Shown here one piece after another: positions 15,722-26,158 of a DNA stretch of 33,224 nt. The stretch is from the NCBI RefSeq assembly GCF_016862515.1, contig NZ_BONC01000080.1, forward strand, positions 1 to 33,224, given 5' to 3'. The notes under the pieces are model-generated. The model made no database searches. It saw only the letters and a list, made by a program, of their open reading frames with translations, and was not told where the DNA came from. The translations under genes were made by a program, and so were the position numbers. Numbering within the stretch: the stretch's first letter is position 1; each line of letters begins with the position of its first letter. This stretch comes from Asanoa iriomotensis (GTDB lineage: Bacteria; Actinomycetota; Actinomycetes; Mycobacteriales; Micromonosporaceae).

Positions 15722-16932
15722 TGCTTCTGCTCCTCGGGTTCATCGGCCGCGGGCACGTCGGCCGCCGCCGCGTCATCGGTGGCGGGTTCATCGACTGCGG
15801 CTGGTCCGTAGGCCGCAGGTTCGCCGGCCGCCGCTCCATCGGTGGCGGGTTCAACGGCCGCGCCAGGTCCGTGGGCCGCAGGTTCGCCGGCCGCCGCTCC
15901 ATCGGTGGCGGGTTCAACGGCCGCGGCGGCGTCGAAGGCCGCGGGTTCGCCGGCCGCTTCATCGGTGGCGGGTCCATCGGCTGCGGCAGCTTCTGAGGCT
16001 GCGGGTTTGTCGGCGGCCTCGGCCGGGGTGCCGGCGTACTCGTCGACCTTCAGCTCGCCCACCGCGTCGCCGCCGGTCCAGCGGACCGTCAGTTCGCCCA
16101 GGGCCTGTACCTGTTCGAAGCCCACCAGGTTCTCGCGGTAGAGCTCCAGAAGCGCCAGGAAGCGCGCCACGACCTCGAGCGTGCTCTGGCAGTCGATCGT
16201 CAGCACCTGGAACGTCGCCGTGCCGGAGCGGCGGATTCGATCCCGCAGGATGATCGCGTGCTCGCGGACGCTGACCTTCACGTCGTGGATGTGCGCGATC
16301 GACACCATCTGCGCCATCGTCGGCTTGGGTGTCATGGCCTTGATCGCGAGCTTCAGCAGCCGCGCGGGCCCGATGCCGAGGACCAACTCGGGCAGCGCCT
16401 CCGCGTACCGCGGCTCCAGCGAGACCGCCCGCGGATAGCGCCGGGCGCCCTCCACCTCGAGCCGCTGGATGTGCGCGGCCGCCTCCTTGAACGCCTTGTA
16501 TTGCAGCAGCCGGGCGAACAGCAGGTCGCGCGCCTCAAGGAGGGCGAGATCCTCTTCGTTCTCCACCGACGCCGCCGGCAGCAGCCGGGCCGCCTTGAGG
16601 TCGAGCAGCGTGGCCGCGACGACCAGGAACTCGCTGGCCTCGTCGAGCGGCCAGTCGTCGCCCATCGCCCGGATGTACGCGATGAACTCGTCGGTGACCG
16701 TGCTCAGCGCGACCTCGGTCACGTCGAGCTTGTGCTTGCCGATCAGCGTGAGCAGCAGGTCGAACGGCCCGGTGAAGTTGGCCAGCCGCACGGTGAACCC
16801 GGTCGCGGGCGCCGCGTCGGTCGTCAGTGCGTCGGCGGGCACCGACCCTTCGACGACGACGGCGGACGCTTCGGCCGCATCGGGTTCACTCACCGTTCGA
16901 CCGTAGTCCACCGCCGGAACGGCGACGTTCAC
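15718..16932 (-). CDS. scpA: Segregation and condensation protein ScpA (kleisin) with a repetitive C-terminal tail
   Basis: ScpA is the kleisin that bridges the SMC heads and recruits ScpB. FTGPFDLLLTLIGKHKLDVTEVALSTVTDEFI (about 52-83) and the following EASEFLVVAATLLDLKAARLLP are the family N-terminal signature. The C-terminal winged-helix block (VVARFLALLELYRENLVGFEQ) ends near residue 285. The remaining ~120 residues are an Ala/Glu/Pro-rich tail built from 21-residue repeats, so the protein (404 residues) is far longer than the usual 250-280. GTG 16932 is chosen because GAGGT lies six bases upstream; GTG 16938 and GTG 16893 are alternatives. It overlaps scpB by four bases. In relatives it follows parA directly; here a TnpB element intervenes 70 bp upstream. 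Confidence 0.93.
   Translation of the reverse strand: MNVAVPAVDYGRTVSEPDAAEASAVVVEGSVPADALTTDAAPATGFTVRLANFTGPFDLLLTLIGKHKLDVTEVALSTVTDEFIAYIRAMGDDWPLDEASEFLVVAATLLDLKAARLLPAASVENEEDLALLEARDLLFARLLQYKAFKEAAAHIQRLEVEGARRYPRAVSLEPRYAEALPELVLGIGPARLLKLAIKAMTPKPTMAQMVSIAHIHDVKVSVREHAIILRDRIRRSGTATFQVLTIDCQSTLEVVARFLALLELYRENLVGFEQVQALGELTVRWTGGDAVGELKVDEYAGTPAEAADKPAASEAAAADGPATDEAAGEPAAFDAAAAVEPATDGAAAGEPAAHGPGAAVEPATDGAAAGEPAAYGPAAVDEPATDDAAAADVPAADEPEEQKQ
15778..16023. repeat. 63/60-bp tandem repeats inside the scpA tail
   Basis: Units at 15778-15840 (63 bp), 15841-15903 (63 bp) and 15904-15963 (60 bp) are clearly homologous. A diverged fourth copy follows to about 16023. Each starts GGTGGCGGGT on the plus strand and shares the block GTTCGCCGGCCGC. 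They encode a 20-21-residue repeat with the core EPATD and AAAGEPAA on the coding strand. All lengths are multiples of three. Confidence 0.9.
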
Positions 16933-16950
16933 GCCCACACCTCATGCACC

Positions 16951-17120
16951 TTGACTCCCTCCCCTCACCCGAAGGTGGCGGATTCCCGCGGCTGGGACGA
17001 GTTCACGCCACTAGCCGTTCGGGCGGTTGACGCTTCACAGGCCGCCCAACGGCAGGGCCTCCACGTCCGGTCACGACCAGCCCGGCCGCGAGAATGTTCT
17101 TGGCCGCGTTCACATCCGCG
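16951..17120 (-). ncRNA. Candidate omega RNA (reRNA) at the 3' end of tnpB
   Basis: TnpB proteins use a guide RNA transcribed from the 3' end of their own gene through the right end of the element. Past the stop codon (17003) the minus strand forms two contiguous small hairpins, GCGG-GAAT-CCGC (16978-16989) and CACC-TTCG-GGTG (16966-16977, a UUCG tetraloop). A G-rich linker and TCAA (16951-16954) follow. TCAA is the right-end cleavage motif of IS608-like elements. If the element ends there, the guide would start at 16950 and read into the scpA ribosome-binding site. The 5' boundary given is nominal. Confidence 0.35.
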
Positions 17121-18220
17121 TTGTCCGCATGCCCGCATGCGACACACACGAAGACCGCTTGGCTCTTGCGGTTCTCCGTGGCTACATGGCCACACGAGTT
17201 GCAGGTCTGCGAAGTGAACGCCGAGTTGACCTTGACGACGGCGGCGCCGTGGCGGCGCGCCGCGTGTTCGAGAGCTAATAGGAATCCGCCCCACCCCTTG
17301 TCCAGGATGGCGCGGTTGAGGCCAGCTTTCTGTCGCACGCCACGCCCCGGCGCGTCGACGGTGCCTTTCGCGCTAGCCGTCAAGTTCTTCACCCGGAGGT
17401 CTTCCACAGCGATTAGTCCGAAGGACCGGGCAAGCCGGTTAGCGATCTGCGCGGCGAAATCGGTCCGCCGGAATCGGATACGCGCGTTCAGTCGGGTCAA
17501 CTCGGCCCTGAGGGCGTCGCGGCGCTTCGACCACCGGGTGCGTCCGTGGGTCCGCAGGGACCGGGATAGCCGCTGCTGGATACGGCGCAGCCTGCTTCGC
17601 TCGCCTGGCGTTGCGAACCGCATGTCGTAGAGGTCGCCATCAGAGGTGGCCAGCGCCACTGCCACACCGCGGTCAACACCAACTGGTCGCAGGCCGTTGG
17701 GCGCGACTTCGCTGACACCGTCCTCGACGCAGAACGAGATGTACCAGCGTCCGGCCTGCCGACCGACGGTGGCGTTGCGGACCGTGCCGCCGATTGGGCG
17801 GGTCCAGCGAAACCGCACCCATCCGAGCTTCGGCAGCTTTGCCCGCCCCCACCGACGATTCAGCCGTTCGACCTTTATTTGGTTCGGATCAGGGAACCGG
17901 AACGATGGCTGTGTCTTGGCCTTGGAGCGCCAGTGTACGTTCCACGTGCCGTGGGTCTTGCACGCCTTCTCCAAGTCACGCAGCGTCTGTTGGAGGATGT
18001 GCGATGGAGCCTCGGCAAGCCAACCGCAGTCGGGGTCCTTCTTCGCCGCCGCCATCTGCCGAGACTGCTCGTTGTAGTTGATCCACGCTCCCCTGGTGCG
18101 GTACCGCCGCCGCTGCTCCAACGCCGTGTTCCACACCGCACGACAAATCGCGCCATATCGTTCGGCTTTGTCCGTCTGTTCTGGCGCTAGCGCGAGCAGG
18201 TAGCGACGACCAACCAGCAT
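17003..18220 (-). CDS. tnpB: TnpB, RNA-guided endonuclease of an IS200/IS605-type element
   Basis: This 405-residue protein is a full-length TnpB. The N-terminal half (about 1-170) is the RNA-binding WED/REC-like region. The RuvC catalytic triad is intact: D183 in GVDRGV, E273 in AVEDLRVKNL and D369 in NADVNAAKN. A zinc finger has C340-x2-C343 and C359-x2-C362 (TCNSCGH, CVACGH). This separates it from nuclease-dead TnpB-derived regulators. Known members cleave DNA beside a short TAM, guided by an RNA from their own 3' end, and help the element persist after excision. ATG 18220 has AGGAGG eight bases upstream; a longer in-frame start at 18259 lacks one. The gene lies in the same orientation as the parA-scpAB operon and may be carried on its transcript. 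Confidence 0.93.
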   Translation of the reverse strand: MLVGRRYLLALAPEQTDKAERYGAICRAVWNTALEQRRRYRTRGAWINYNEQSRQMAAAKKDPDCGWLAEAPSHILQQTLRDLEKACKTHGTWNVHWRSKAKTQPSFRFPDPNQIKVERLNRRWGRAKLPKLGWVRFRWTRPIGGTVRNATVGRQAGRWYISFCVEDGVSEVAPNGLRPVGVDRGVAVALATSDGDLYDMRFATPGERSRLRRIQQRLSRSLRTHGRTRWSKRRDALRAELTRLNARIRFRRTDFAAQIANRLARSFGLIAVEDLRVKNLTASAKGTVDAPGRGVRQKAGLNRAILDKGWGGFLLALEHAARRHGAAVVKVNSAFTSQTCNSCGHVATENRKSQAVFVCVACGHADNADVNAAKNILAAGLVVTGRGGPAVGRPVKRQPPERLVA

Positions 18221-18277
18221 CGTTCCGCCTCCTGCCGATCGTCGTGGAGCACCCGCCAAGTGCGACCGATGTTTCGA

Positions 18278-19207
18278 TCACCGCTCCGCTTGCGCGGCGA
18301 TGACCTCTCGGGCTAGCTGACGGTAGTTGCGGGCTCCGGACGAGGCCGGGTCGAGCGTGGTGATCGGCGCACCGGCCACCGTCGACTCGGGGAACTTCAC
18401 CGTCTTGGTGATCACGGTCTGGTAGACCTTGTCGCCGAACGCCTCGACCACCCGCTGGAGCACCTGGCGGCAGTGGGTGGTGCGGCTGTCGTACATGGTC
18501 GCCAGGATGCCTTCGAGCTCGAGGTCGAAGTTGAGCCGCTCGCGCACCTTGTCGATGGTGTCGAGCAGCAGCGCCACGCCGCGCAGGCTGAAGAACTCGC
18601 ACTCCAGCGGGATCAGCACGCCGTGTGCGACGGTCAGCGCGTTGATCGCCAGCAGGCCGAGCGACGGCTGGCAGTCGATCAGGATGTAGTCGTATTCCTT
18701 GCGCACGGACCGCAGCACGCGGGCCAACGCCATCTCGCGGGCGACCTCGTTGACGAGCTGGATCTCGGCGGCCGACAGGTCGATGTTGGCGGGCAGCAGG
18801 TGCAGCCCCGCGACGTCGGTCTTGATCAGCACGTCTTCGGCGGTCACGTCGTCCTGCATCAGCAGGTTGTAGACGGACAGGTCGAGGTTGTGCGGGTTGA
18901 CGCCGAGGCCGACGGAGAGCGCGCCCTGCGGGTCGAAGTCGACGAGCAGCACGCGGCGGCCGTATTCGGCGAGCGCCGCGCCCAGGTTGATGGTCGACGT
19001 GGTCTTGCCGACGCCGCCCTTCTGGTTGGCCAGCGCGATGATCCGGGCCGGACCGTGCCGGTCGGCCGGCATCGGCTCGGGGATCGGCTTGCGCATCGTG
19101 TAGGCCGCCGGGTCGGCGGGCCCGAGCTCGGCGCCGAGGTCGAGCGCGGACTGCTGCTCGCGGAGCTGCGAGGTCCATGCCTCGGCACGGTCACCGTTGC
19201 CAGCCAT
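18278..19207 (-). CDS. parA: ParA-family chromosome segregation ATPase (scpAB-linked)
   Basis: The 309-residue protein has a deviant Walker A motif, KGGVGKTT (63-70), the switch motif LLVDFDPQGAL from D90, and IDCQPSLGLLAINAL as Walker B. It is a ParA/Soj-type ATPase that dimerises with ATP and binds DNA nonspecifically. The ~50-residue N-terminal extension before the ATPase core is usual for the copy located beside scpAB. This copy differs from the origin-proximal parAB. ATG 19207 has AGGGA just upstream. A promoter with a 16-bp palindrome in its spacer lies at 19286-19309. The gene ends 57 bp before the TnpB gene that separates it from scpA. Confidence 0.93.
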   Translation of the reverse strand: MAGNGDRAEAWTSQLREQQSALDLGAELGPADPAAYTMRKPIPEPMPADRHGPARIIALANQKGGVGKTTSTINLGAALAEYGRRVLLVDFDPQGALSVGLGVNPHNLDLSVYNLLMQDDVTAEDVLIKTDVAGLHLLPANIDLSAAEIQLVNEVAREMALARVLRSVRKEYDYILIDCQPSLGLLAINALTVAHGVLIPLECEFFSLRGVALLLDTIDKVRERLNFDLELEGILATMYDSRTTHCRQVLQRVVEAFGDKVYQTVITKTVKFPESTVAGAPITTLDPASSGARNYRQLAREVIAAQAER

Positions 19208-19285
19208 GTCCCTGCCTACCCCCTCCCGACGTACGTCCCGCGCCGGAGCCCCGACTGTACGCCACGTCCCACCGGCCCCGGGTGC

Positions 19286-19309
19286 ACCATATCGGCGTGT
19301 CGACACGCC
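19286..19309 (-). promoter_or_regulatory. parA promoter with a 16-bp palindromic operator
   Basis: On the minus strand TATGGT (19286-19291) is a good -10 box about 80 bases upstream of the parA ATG. Two bases upstream of it the perfect palindrome GGCGTGTCGACACGCC (19294-19309) fills the spacer where a -35/-10 linker would be. A protein bound there would block the polymerase. The -35 element (TTCTTG) is weak. It does not match the parS consensus. Confidence 0.55.
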
Positions 19310-19321
19310 AAGAAGCGCGTG

Positions 19322-20287
19322 TCAGCTATGTGCCCGCGGATGAGCGGTGGCGTAGACCTCACGCAGCCGTTCCACCGTGACCAACGTGTATACCTGCGTC
19401 GTGGTCACGGACGCGTGCCCGAGCAGTTCCTGAACCACCCGAACGTCGGCACCGCCGTCGAGCAGATGCGTCGCGTACGAGTGCCGCAACGTGTGCGGCG
19501 AGACCGCCCGGGACCCGTCGACCGGCAGCCCCGCCACGCCGGCGGCCTTGCGCAGGATGGCCCACGCGCTCTGCCGGGACAACGGCCCGCCACGGGCGTT
19601 GAGGAACACGGCCGGACTCCCCCGACCCCCGGCGACCAGCCCGGGCCGCGACCGCACCAGGTACGCCTCCAGCGCCGCGCGCGCGTACCCGCCGACGGGA
19701 ACGATCCGGGTCCGGCCGCCTTTGCCGTGCAAGGTGGCCGACCCGCCGGTCAGGTCGAGATCGTCGATCGCCGCCCCGACCGCCTCGGAGATCCGCGCGC
19801 CGGTTCCGTAGAGAAACTCCAGCAATGCCCGGTCGCGCAGGTCCAACGGACCGTCGCCGCCGACCGACTCCAGCAGCCGCAGCACCTCGTCGACCTCGAG
19901 CGCCTTCGGCAGGCGCCGGGGCAGGCTCGGCGGTTTCACGTCGCGGCTCGCGTCGTCGGCGACCAGGCCCTCGCGCACCGCGAACCGGTGCAGACCGCGC
20001 ACCGCGGAGGTGGCCCGGGCCGCGGACGCCGCCGACAACGGCGGGTGGTCCGCGTCGCCGTCGCGCAGCGCGGCGACGTGCCCGGCGATCTCCGCGGCCG
20101 TCGTCGCGGCGAGGTCGGTCACGCCGCGCGCCGCCAGGGTCACGAGATAACGATCGAGATCCCGCCGGTACGACGCGAGCGTGTTGCCGGACAGGCCGCG
20201 CTCGACGGTGAGGTGGTCGAGGTAGCCCCGCACCGCGCGCCGCAGCGCCGGTGACGGTTGTGGACCGTCACCGGCGCCGGACGTCAC
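19322..20287 (-). CDS. xerD: Tyrosine recombinase XerD
   Basis: This 321-residue recombinase resolves chromosome dimers at dif together with XerC. The N-terminal SAM-like domain (15-115) precedes the catalytic domain. The full catalytic set is present: R165 (GARISE), K189 (HGKGGRTR), H265 and R268 ([13 protein letters not shown]), H291 (LGHASV) and the nucleophile Y300 (TTQVYT). Length and position next to parA and scpAB fit the housekeeping enzyme rather than a phage integrase. GTG 20287 lies 8 bases after the ald stop, so they share a transcript; the ribosome site is weak. Confidence 0.93.
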   Translation of the reverse strand: MTSGAGDGPQPSPALRRAVRGYLDHLTVERGLSGNTLASYRRDLDRYLVTLAARGVTDLAATTAAEIAGHVAALRDGDADHPPLSAASAARATSAVRGLHRFAVREGLVADDASRDVKPPSLPRRLPKALEVDEVLRLLESVGGDGPLDLRDRALLEFLYGTGARISEAVGAAIDDLDLTGGSATLHGKGGRTRIVPVGGYARAALEAYLVRSRPGLVAGGRGSPAVFLNARGGPLSRQSAWAILRKAAGVAGLPVDGSRAVSPHTLRHSYATHLLDGGADVRVVQELLGHASVTTTQVYTLVTVERLREVYATAHPRAHS

Positions 20288-20295
20288 GGTCGCCG

Positions 20296-21411
20296 TCAGG
20301 CCAGCGCCTCGGCCAGCGAGAGGTGCTTCATGCCGTGCGCCTCCGCGACCGGCCCGTAGGTGACCTGGCCGTCGTAGGTGTTCAGGCCGAGGGCCAGCGC
20401 CGGGTCGCGGCGCAGCGCGTCACGCCAGCCGCGGTTGGCCAACTCCAGCGCGTACGGCAGCGTCACGTTGGTCAGCGCGTAGGTGCTGGTGTGCGGCACC
20501 GCGCCGGGCATGTTGGCCACGCAGTAGAACATCGACTCGTGGACCTTGTAGGTCGGGTCCGCGTGCGTGGTCGGGCGCGAGTCCTCGAAGCAGCCGCCCT
20601 GGTCGATCGAGATGTCGACCAGCACGCTGCCGGGCTTCATCCGGCTGACCAGCTCGTTGGAGATCAGCGTCGGGGCCTTCGCGCCGGGCACCAGCACCGC
20701 GCCGATCACCATGTCGGCGTCGAGCACGGCCCGCTCGACCTCGTACGCGTTGGACGCGACGGTCTGCAGGTGGCCCTGGTAGATCGCGTCGGCCTGGCGC
20801 AGCTTGTTGATGTTGCGGTCGAGCAGCAGCACCTCGGCCTGCATGCCGAGCGCTATCGCGGCCGCGTTCATGCCCGAGACGCCGGCGCCGATCACGACGA
20901 CCTTGGCCGCGTACACGCCGGAGACGCCGCCCATCAGGATGCCGCGACCGCCGCCCTGTCGCATCAGGGTGTACGCGCCGACCTGCGGCGCGAGCCGGCC
21001 GGCGACCTCGGACATCGGGGCGAGCAGCGGGAGAGCGTGGTCGGCCGTCTCGACGGTCTCGTACGCGATGCCGGTGACCTTGCGGTCGAGCAGCGCGTCG
21101 GTGCACTCCTTGGAGGCGGCCAGGTGCAGGTAGGTGAAGAGCACCTGACCCGCGCGCATCCGGTGGTGCTCCTCGGCGATCGGCTCCTTGACCTTGAGCA
21201 CCAGGTCGGCCGTGCCCCAGACCTCGTCGGGCCCGGGCAGGATCGTGGCACCGGCGGCGGCGAACTCGTCATCGGTGATCGACGAGCCGAGACCGGCACC
21301 GGACTCGACGAAGACCTCGTGACCCGCGCGGGCGAACTCGTGCACGCCTGCCGGCGTGATCGCCACGCGGTACTCGTGGTTCTTCACCTCGCGTGGGATT
21401 CCGACCTTCAC
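20296..21411 (-). CDS. ald: Alanine dehydrogenase
   Basis: The 371-residue enzyme interconverts L-alanine and pyruvate plus ammonia with NAD. Family-defining residues are K75 (VLKVKEP) and H96 (YLHLAA), and the NAD-binding turn GAGVSG is at 175-180. [20 protein letters not shown] near the C-terminus is the second signature. GTG 21411 is supported by GAGAAGG about eight bases upstream. The 167-bp leader holds a promoter and an inverted repeat (21479-21505). In mycobacteria ald is controlled by the Lrp-type regulator AldR, but no such gene lies in this window. It is co-transcribed with xerD (8-bp gap). Confidence 0.97.
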   Translation of the reverse strand: MKVGIPREVKNHEYRVAITPAGVHEFARAGHEVFVESGAGLGSSITDDEFAAAGATILPGPDEVWGTADLVLKVKEPIAEEHHRMRAGQVLFTYLHLAASKECTDALLDRKVTGIAYETVETADHALPLLAPMSEVAGRLAPQVGAYTLMRQGGGRGILMGGVSGVYAAKVVVIGAGVSGMNAAAIALGMQAEVLLLDRNINKLRQADAIYQGHLQTVASNAYEVERAVLDADMVIGAVLVPGAKAPTLISNELVSRMKPGSVLVDISIDQGGCFEDSRPTTHADPTYKVHESMFYCVANMPGAVPHTSTYALTNVTLPYALELANRGWRDALRRDPALALGLNTYDGQVTYGPVAEAHGMKHLSLAEALA

Positions 21412-21478
21412 ATTGACACCTTCTCTCCCGCGTGCGCCCGGTCACCGTTGACTGGGTCGCCTTCCCGCGTCGGCGGCG

Positions 21479-21505
21479 AGTCTAGGGTGCCCTGATCACG
21501 GGCAC
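21479..21505 (-). promoter_or_regulatory. ald promoter with an adjacent palindromic operator
   Basis: On the minus strand TAGACT (21479-21484) is a plausible -10 box about 70 bases upstream of the ald start. Two bases further upstream lies the inverted repeat GTGCCC-TGATCAC-GGGCAC (21487-21505), whose centre TGATCA is itself palindromic. The site overlaps the promoter spacer. A feast/famine-type regulator is the natural candidate, by analogy with AldR control. Confidence 0.5.
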
Positions 21506-21578
21506 GAACCCGCCGGCCACGGACGCGCCTTCAGTATTGCCCGCCGGCTCGCGCCCGCAACACGCAGGCGAGACCCGG

Positions 21579-23986
<2,408 letters not shown>

Positions 23987-26158
23987 TCACGCCGCGCCGA
24001 CACCCTTGGCGACCTCGGGCTCCGCGTCCGGGGTCGCCTCCGGGGTCGTCTCCGGCGCTGTCGGCCGGGTGAAGTCGCTCGCGTGGTTGAGCACCCGCAG
24101 GGCGGTCAGGGCCGCCATCGGCACCGCCACCGCCGCGGCCGCGCCGGCCAACTCCAGGCCCGTGCCGCCGAGCACGCCGCCGAGCAGCACGGCGACGCCG
24201 ATGCCGACCGCGCCGGCCCGGATCGCCGGATAGAGCCCGTACGCCCGGCGCAGCCCACCCCAGTGCCGCAGGAGCACCAGCCAGAGCAGGGCGGCACCGA
24301 CCAGCGCCAGCAGCGTCAGCGGGCTGTTGGCCAGCGCGTCGAAGCTGGCTTTGCTGGTGCGCTGCAGCGTGGTGCCGCCGGTGCCGTCGCCGAGCGCGGA
24401 CACGAACCGGCCCAGGCTGCCCCGCTCGGCCTCGGGCCGGCGGGTCTCGATCCAGGCGAAAACCGCGGTCACCGCGACACCGGCCACCGAGGCGCCGGCC
24501 AGCCGGCCGAGCGTGAGCCAGCCGCCGGTGCTCAGCGCCGTGGCGATGCACACACCGGCGGTCAGGGCCACCGCGCCGATCGGGTCGGCGCCGAGATAGG
24601 GGCTGCCGACCAGGAAGATGCCCAGCCCGCCGATCAGCACGACCACGAGCGGCCGCCACGAGCGGGCGAAGCGCTGGGCGAGCGCGCCGGCGCCGAGCAG
24701 GACACCGGTGACGAACACCCCCAGACCGACGGTGCCGACGCCCGCGTACCGGTTGTCCTCCAGCACCGAGTAGCCGGCCACGCCGTTGAGCTGCAGCCGC
24801 GCGCCGGTCATCAGGTCGACGCCGACCACCACCGCGGCCACCGTGACCACCATCGCCAGCGGGCCTAGGGTGTGCCGGAAGGCCGGCGCGAACCGGACCA
24901 CGGTGGTCCCGACGGCCAGCACGAAGGCCATCACCGCGGCGAACAGCCAGCCGGGCTGGCCGCCCCGCCACCAGGGGACGAGGTCGGCGACCAGGGCGGC
25001 GGGTATCGCCAGCGCGGCGGCGACCAGCAGGACCTCCACCGTGTCGCTGATCGGCTTGCGGACGGGCTCGTGGTCGTCGCCGGCGTGCCGGCGCGCCCGC
25101 CGCAACAGCGGCACCACGGCCACCGCCAGCACCAACTGCACCACGGCGAGGATGCCGAAGAACCAGGTCGCGACGCTGCGCTGGGCGCCAGCCTCGCGGT
25201 CGGCGTCGGCCGGGAAGGTCACCGCGTCGGGCAGCTTCTCGGGCCGGCCCGGGACCGAGGTCGCCGGTTGGCCGACGAACAGCCGCTCGGGGCGGGGGCG
25301 GTTGAGCGCGAGGAGCGCGGTCGGCGCCAGGTCGACGAGCTGGACGTAGCCGTCCCGACCGGTGCTGGGCGAGGTGAGCCAGCCGCCTTCCCAGCCCGGC
25401 CCGTCGGCGATCGCCACGTGCAGCCGGCTCGACTGGTCGGTGTCGGCCAGGCCCGCGACCAGCACCAGCGACCGGTCGGGGCGGGCGGCGAGCACCCGGG
25501 CCAGCGTGGCGTCGGCCCGCGCGGCGGCGGTCGCCCGCACAGCGGGGTCGTCGCCGCTGACGGTGCCGAGGTCGACCATGCTGAGGATGCACCGGCTGAG
25601 CAGCTGCCCGGGGTTCGCGGGCAGCTCGGGCTCGTAGTTGTCGACGCGCCCGTAGGGCCGCGCCGCGGCGACGGCCGCACCGGGCCCGATCGCCGAGGTG
25701 CAGCGCACCGACTGCGGCAGCGCGCCGGGCACCGCGCCCCAGGTCAGGGACTCGTTGTAGGCCACGGCCTGCCGGTCGAGGTCGGGCAGGAACGCGCCGA
25801 TGCCGTCGGGGCGCTGCACGTCAACGGACAGCGGCGGGCAGCCGTCGGTGACCGCGGTGGAGCGCCGCCAACCGGCGTAGTTGCCCGCGCCCAGGGTCAG
25901 CCACCCGTCGACGGGGCAGGTCGGCTTGAGCGCCGAGCGCACCGACAACGAGCCGATCGAGCCGCGCTCGGCCAGCCGCCACAGGTTGGGCGTGCCCTGC
26001 TCGGTGACGTCGTCCCAGCGCAGCCCCGGGATGCCCACCACGACCACGTAGTCGGCGGAGCGCCTGGTCTCCGCGGTGGCCGGCCGGATCGACAGGGCGG
26101 CCAGGCCGCCGGCCAGGGTCAGGACCACGAGGAGGTACGGGGTGAGCCGGCGGATCAT
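23987..26158 (-). CDS. Multi-pass membrane protein with an alkaline-phosphatase-superfamily-like ectodomain
   Basis: This 723-residue protein has an N-terminal signal anchor (about 7-28), then an extracytoplasmic domain to about 330. After that come about 10 membrane helices and a Glu/Pro-rich C-tail. The ectodomain reads VVVVGIPGLRWDD, then QGTPNLWRLAERGSIGSL, and later GYVQLVDLAPTALLAL. That is the layout of alkaline-phosphatase/phosphodiesterase-fold enzymes. The usual first metal ligand (Asp in 'G-x-D-G') is replaced by proline (GIPG), so it may not be a working hydrolase. The ATG overlaps the stop of the GT4 glycosyltransferase by four bases, tying it to envelope glycan work. A similar gene beside pyrG occurs in other actinomycetes, to my knowledge uncharacterised. 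Confidence 0.75.
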   Translation of the reverse strand: MIRRLTPYLLVVLTLAGGLAALSIRPATAETRRSADYVVVVGIPGLRWDDVTEQGTPNLWRLAERGSIGSLSVRSALKPTCPVDGWLTLGAGNYAGWRRSTAVTDGCPPLSVDVQRPDGIGAFLPDLDRQAVAYNESLTWGAVPGALPQSVRCTSAIGPGAAVAAARPYGRVDNYEPELPANPGQLLSRCILSMVDLGTVSGDDPAVRATAAARADATLARVLAARPDRSLVLVAGLADTDQSSRLHVAIADGPGWEGGWLTSPSTGRDGYVQLVDLAPTALLALNRPRPERLFVGQPATSVPGRPEKLPDAVTFPADADREAGAQRSVATWFFGILAVVQLVLAVAVVPLLRRARRHAGDDHEPVRKPISDTVEVLLVAAALAIPAALVADLVPWWRGGQPGWLFAAVMAFVLAVGTTVVRFAPAFRHTLGPLAMVVTVAAVVVGVDLMTGARLQLNGVAGYSVLEDNRYAGVGTVGLGVFVTGVLLGAGALAQRFARSWRPLVVVLIGGLGIFLVGSPYLGADPIGAVALTAGVCIATALSTGGWLTLGRLAGASVAGVAVTAVFAWIETRRPEAERGSLGRFVSALGDGTGGTTLQRTSKASFDALANSPLTLLALVGAALLWLVLLRHWGGLRRAYGLYPAIRAGAVGIGVAVLLGGVLGGTGLELAGAAAAVAVPMAALTALRVLNHASDFTRPTAPETTPEATPDAEPEVAKGVGAA

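Larger units (their letters stand above)
16951..18277 (-). mobile_element. Stand-alone tnpB element (IS200/IS605-type, IS1341-like) between parA and scpA
   Basis: A tnpB gene with no tnpA partner occupies almost the whole parA-scpA gap: 57 bp after the parA stop, 70 bp before scpA. The DNA is visibly less GC-rich and less third-position-biased than its neighbours, which indicates transfer. The proposed right end (TCAA, 16951-16954) follows two small hairpins. The left end lies between 18221 and 18277; a weak GCAC/GTGC stem there may be the left hairpin. No target duplication is expected for this family. The boundaries are approximate. Confidence 0.7.

Noticed and set aside
15033-16253. A plus-strand frame with long Gly-Ser-Thr repeats opposite scpA/scpB.
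   Set aside because: It mirrors the minisatellite. ScpA and ScpB on the other strand have clear family domains and overlapping starts, so the repeat protein is a shadow.
17003-18220. TnpB as a nuclease-dead transcription regulator (TldR-like).
   Set aside because: All three RuvC acidic residues and the zinc finger are present, so the nuclease should be active.
19294-19309. The palindrome upstream of parA as a parS site.
   Set aside because: It does not resemble the TGTTTCACGTGAAACA consensus, and this ParA copy has no parB partner here.
19322-20287. Tyrosine recombinase as an integrase of a prophage or integrative element.
   Set aside because: Length, motifs and the ald-xerD-parA neighbourhood fit housekeeping XerD. 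There is no tRNA, att-like repeat or phage gene nearby.
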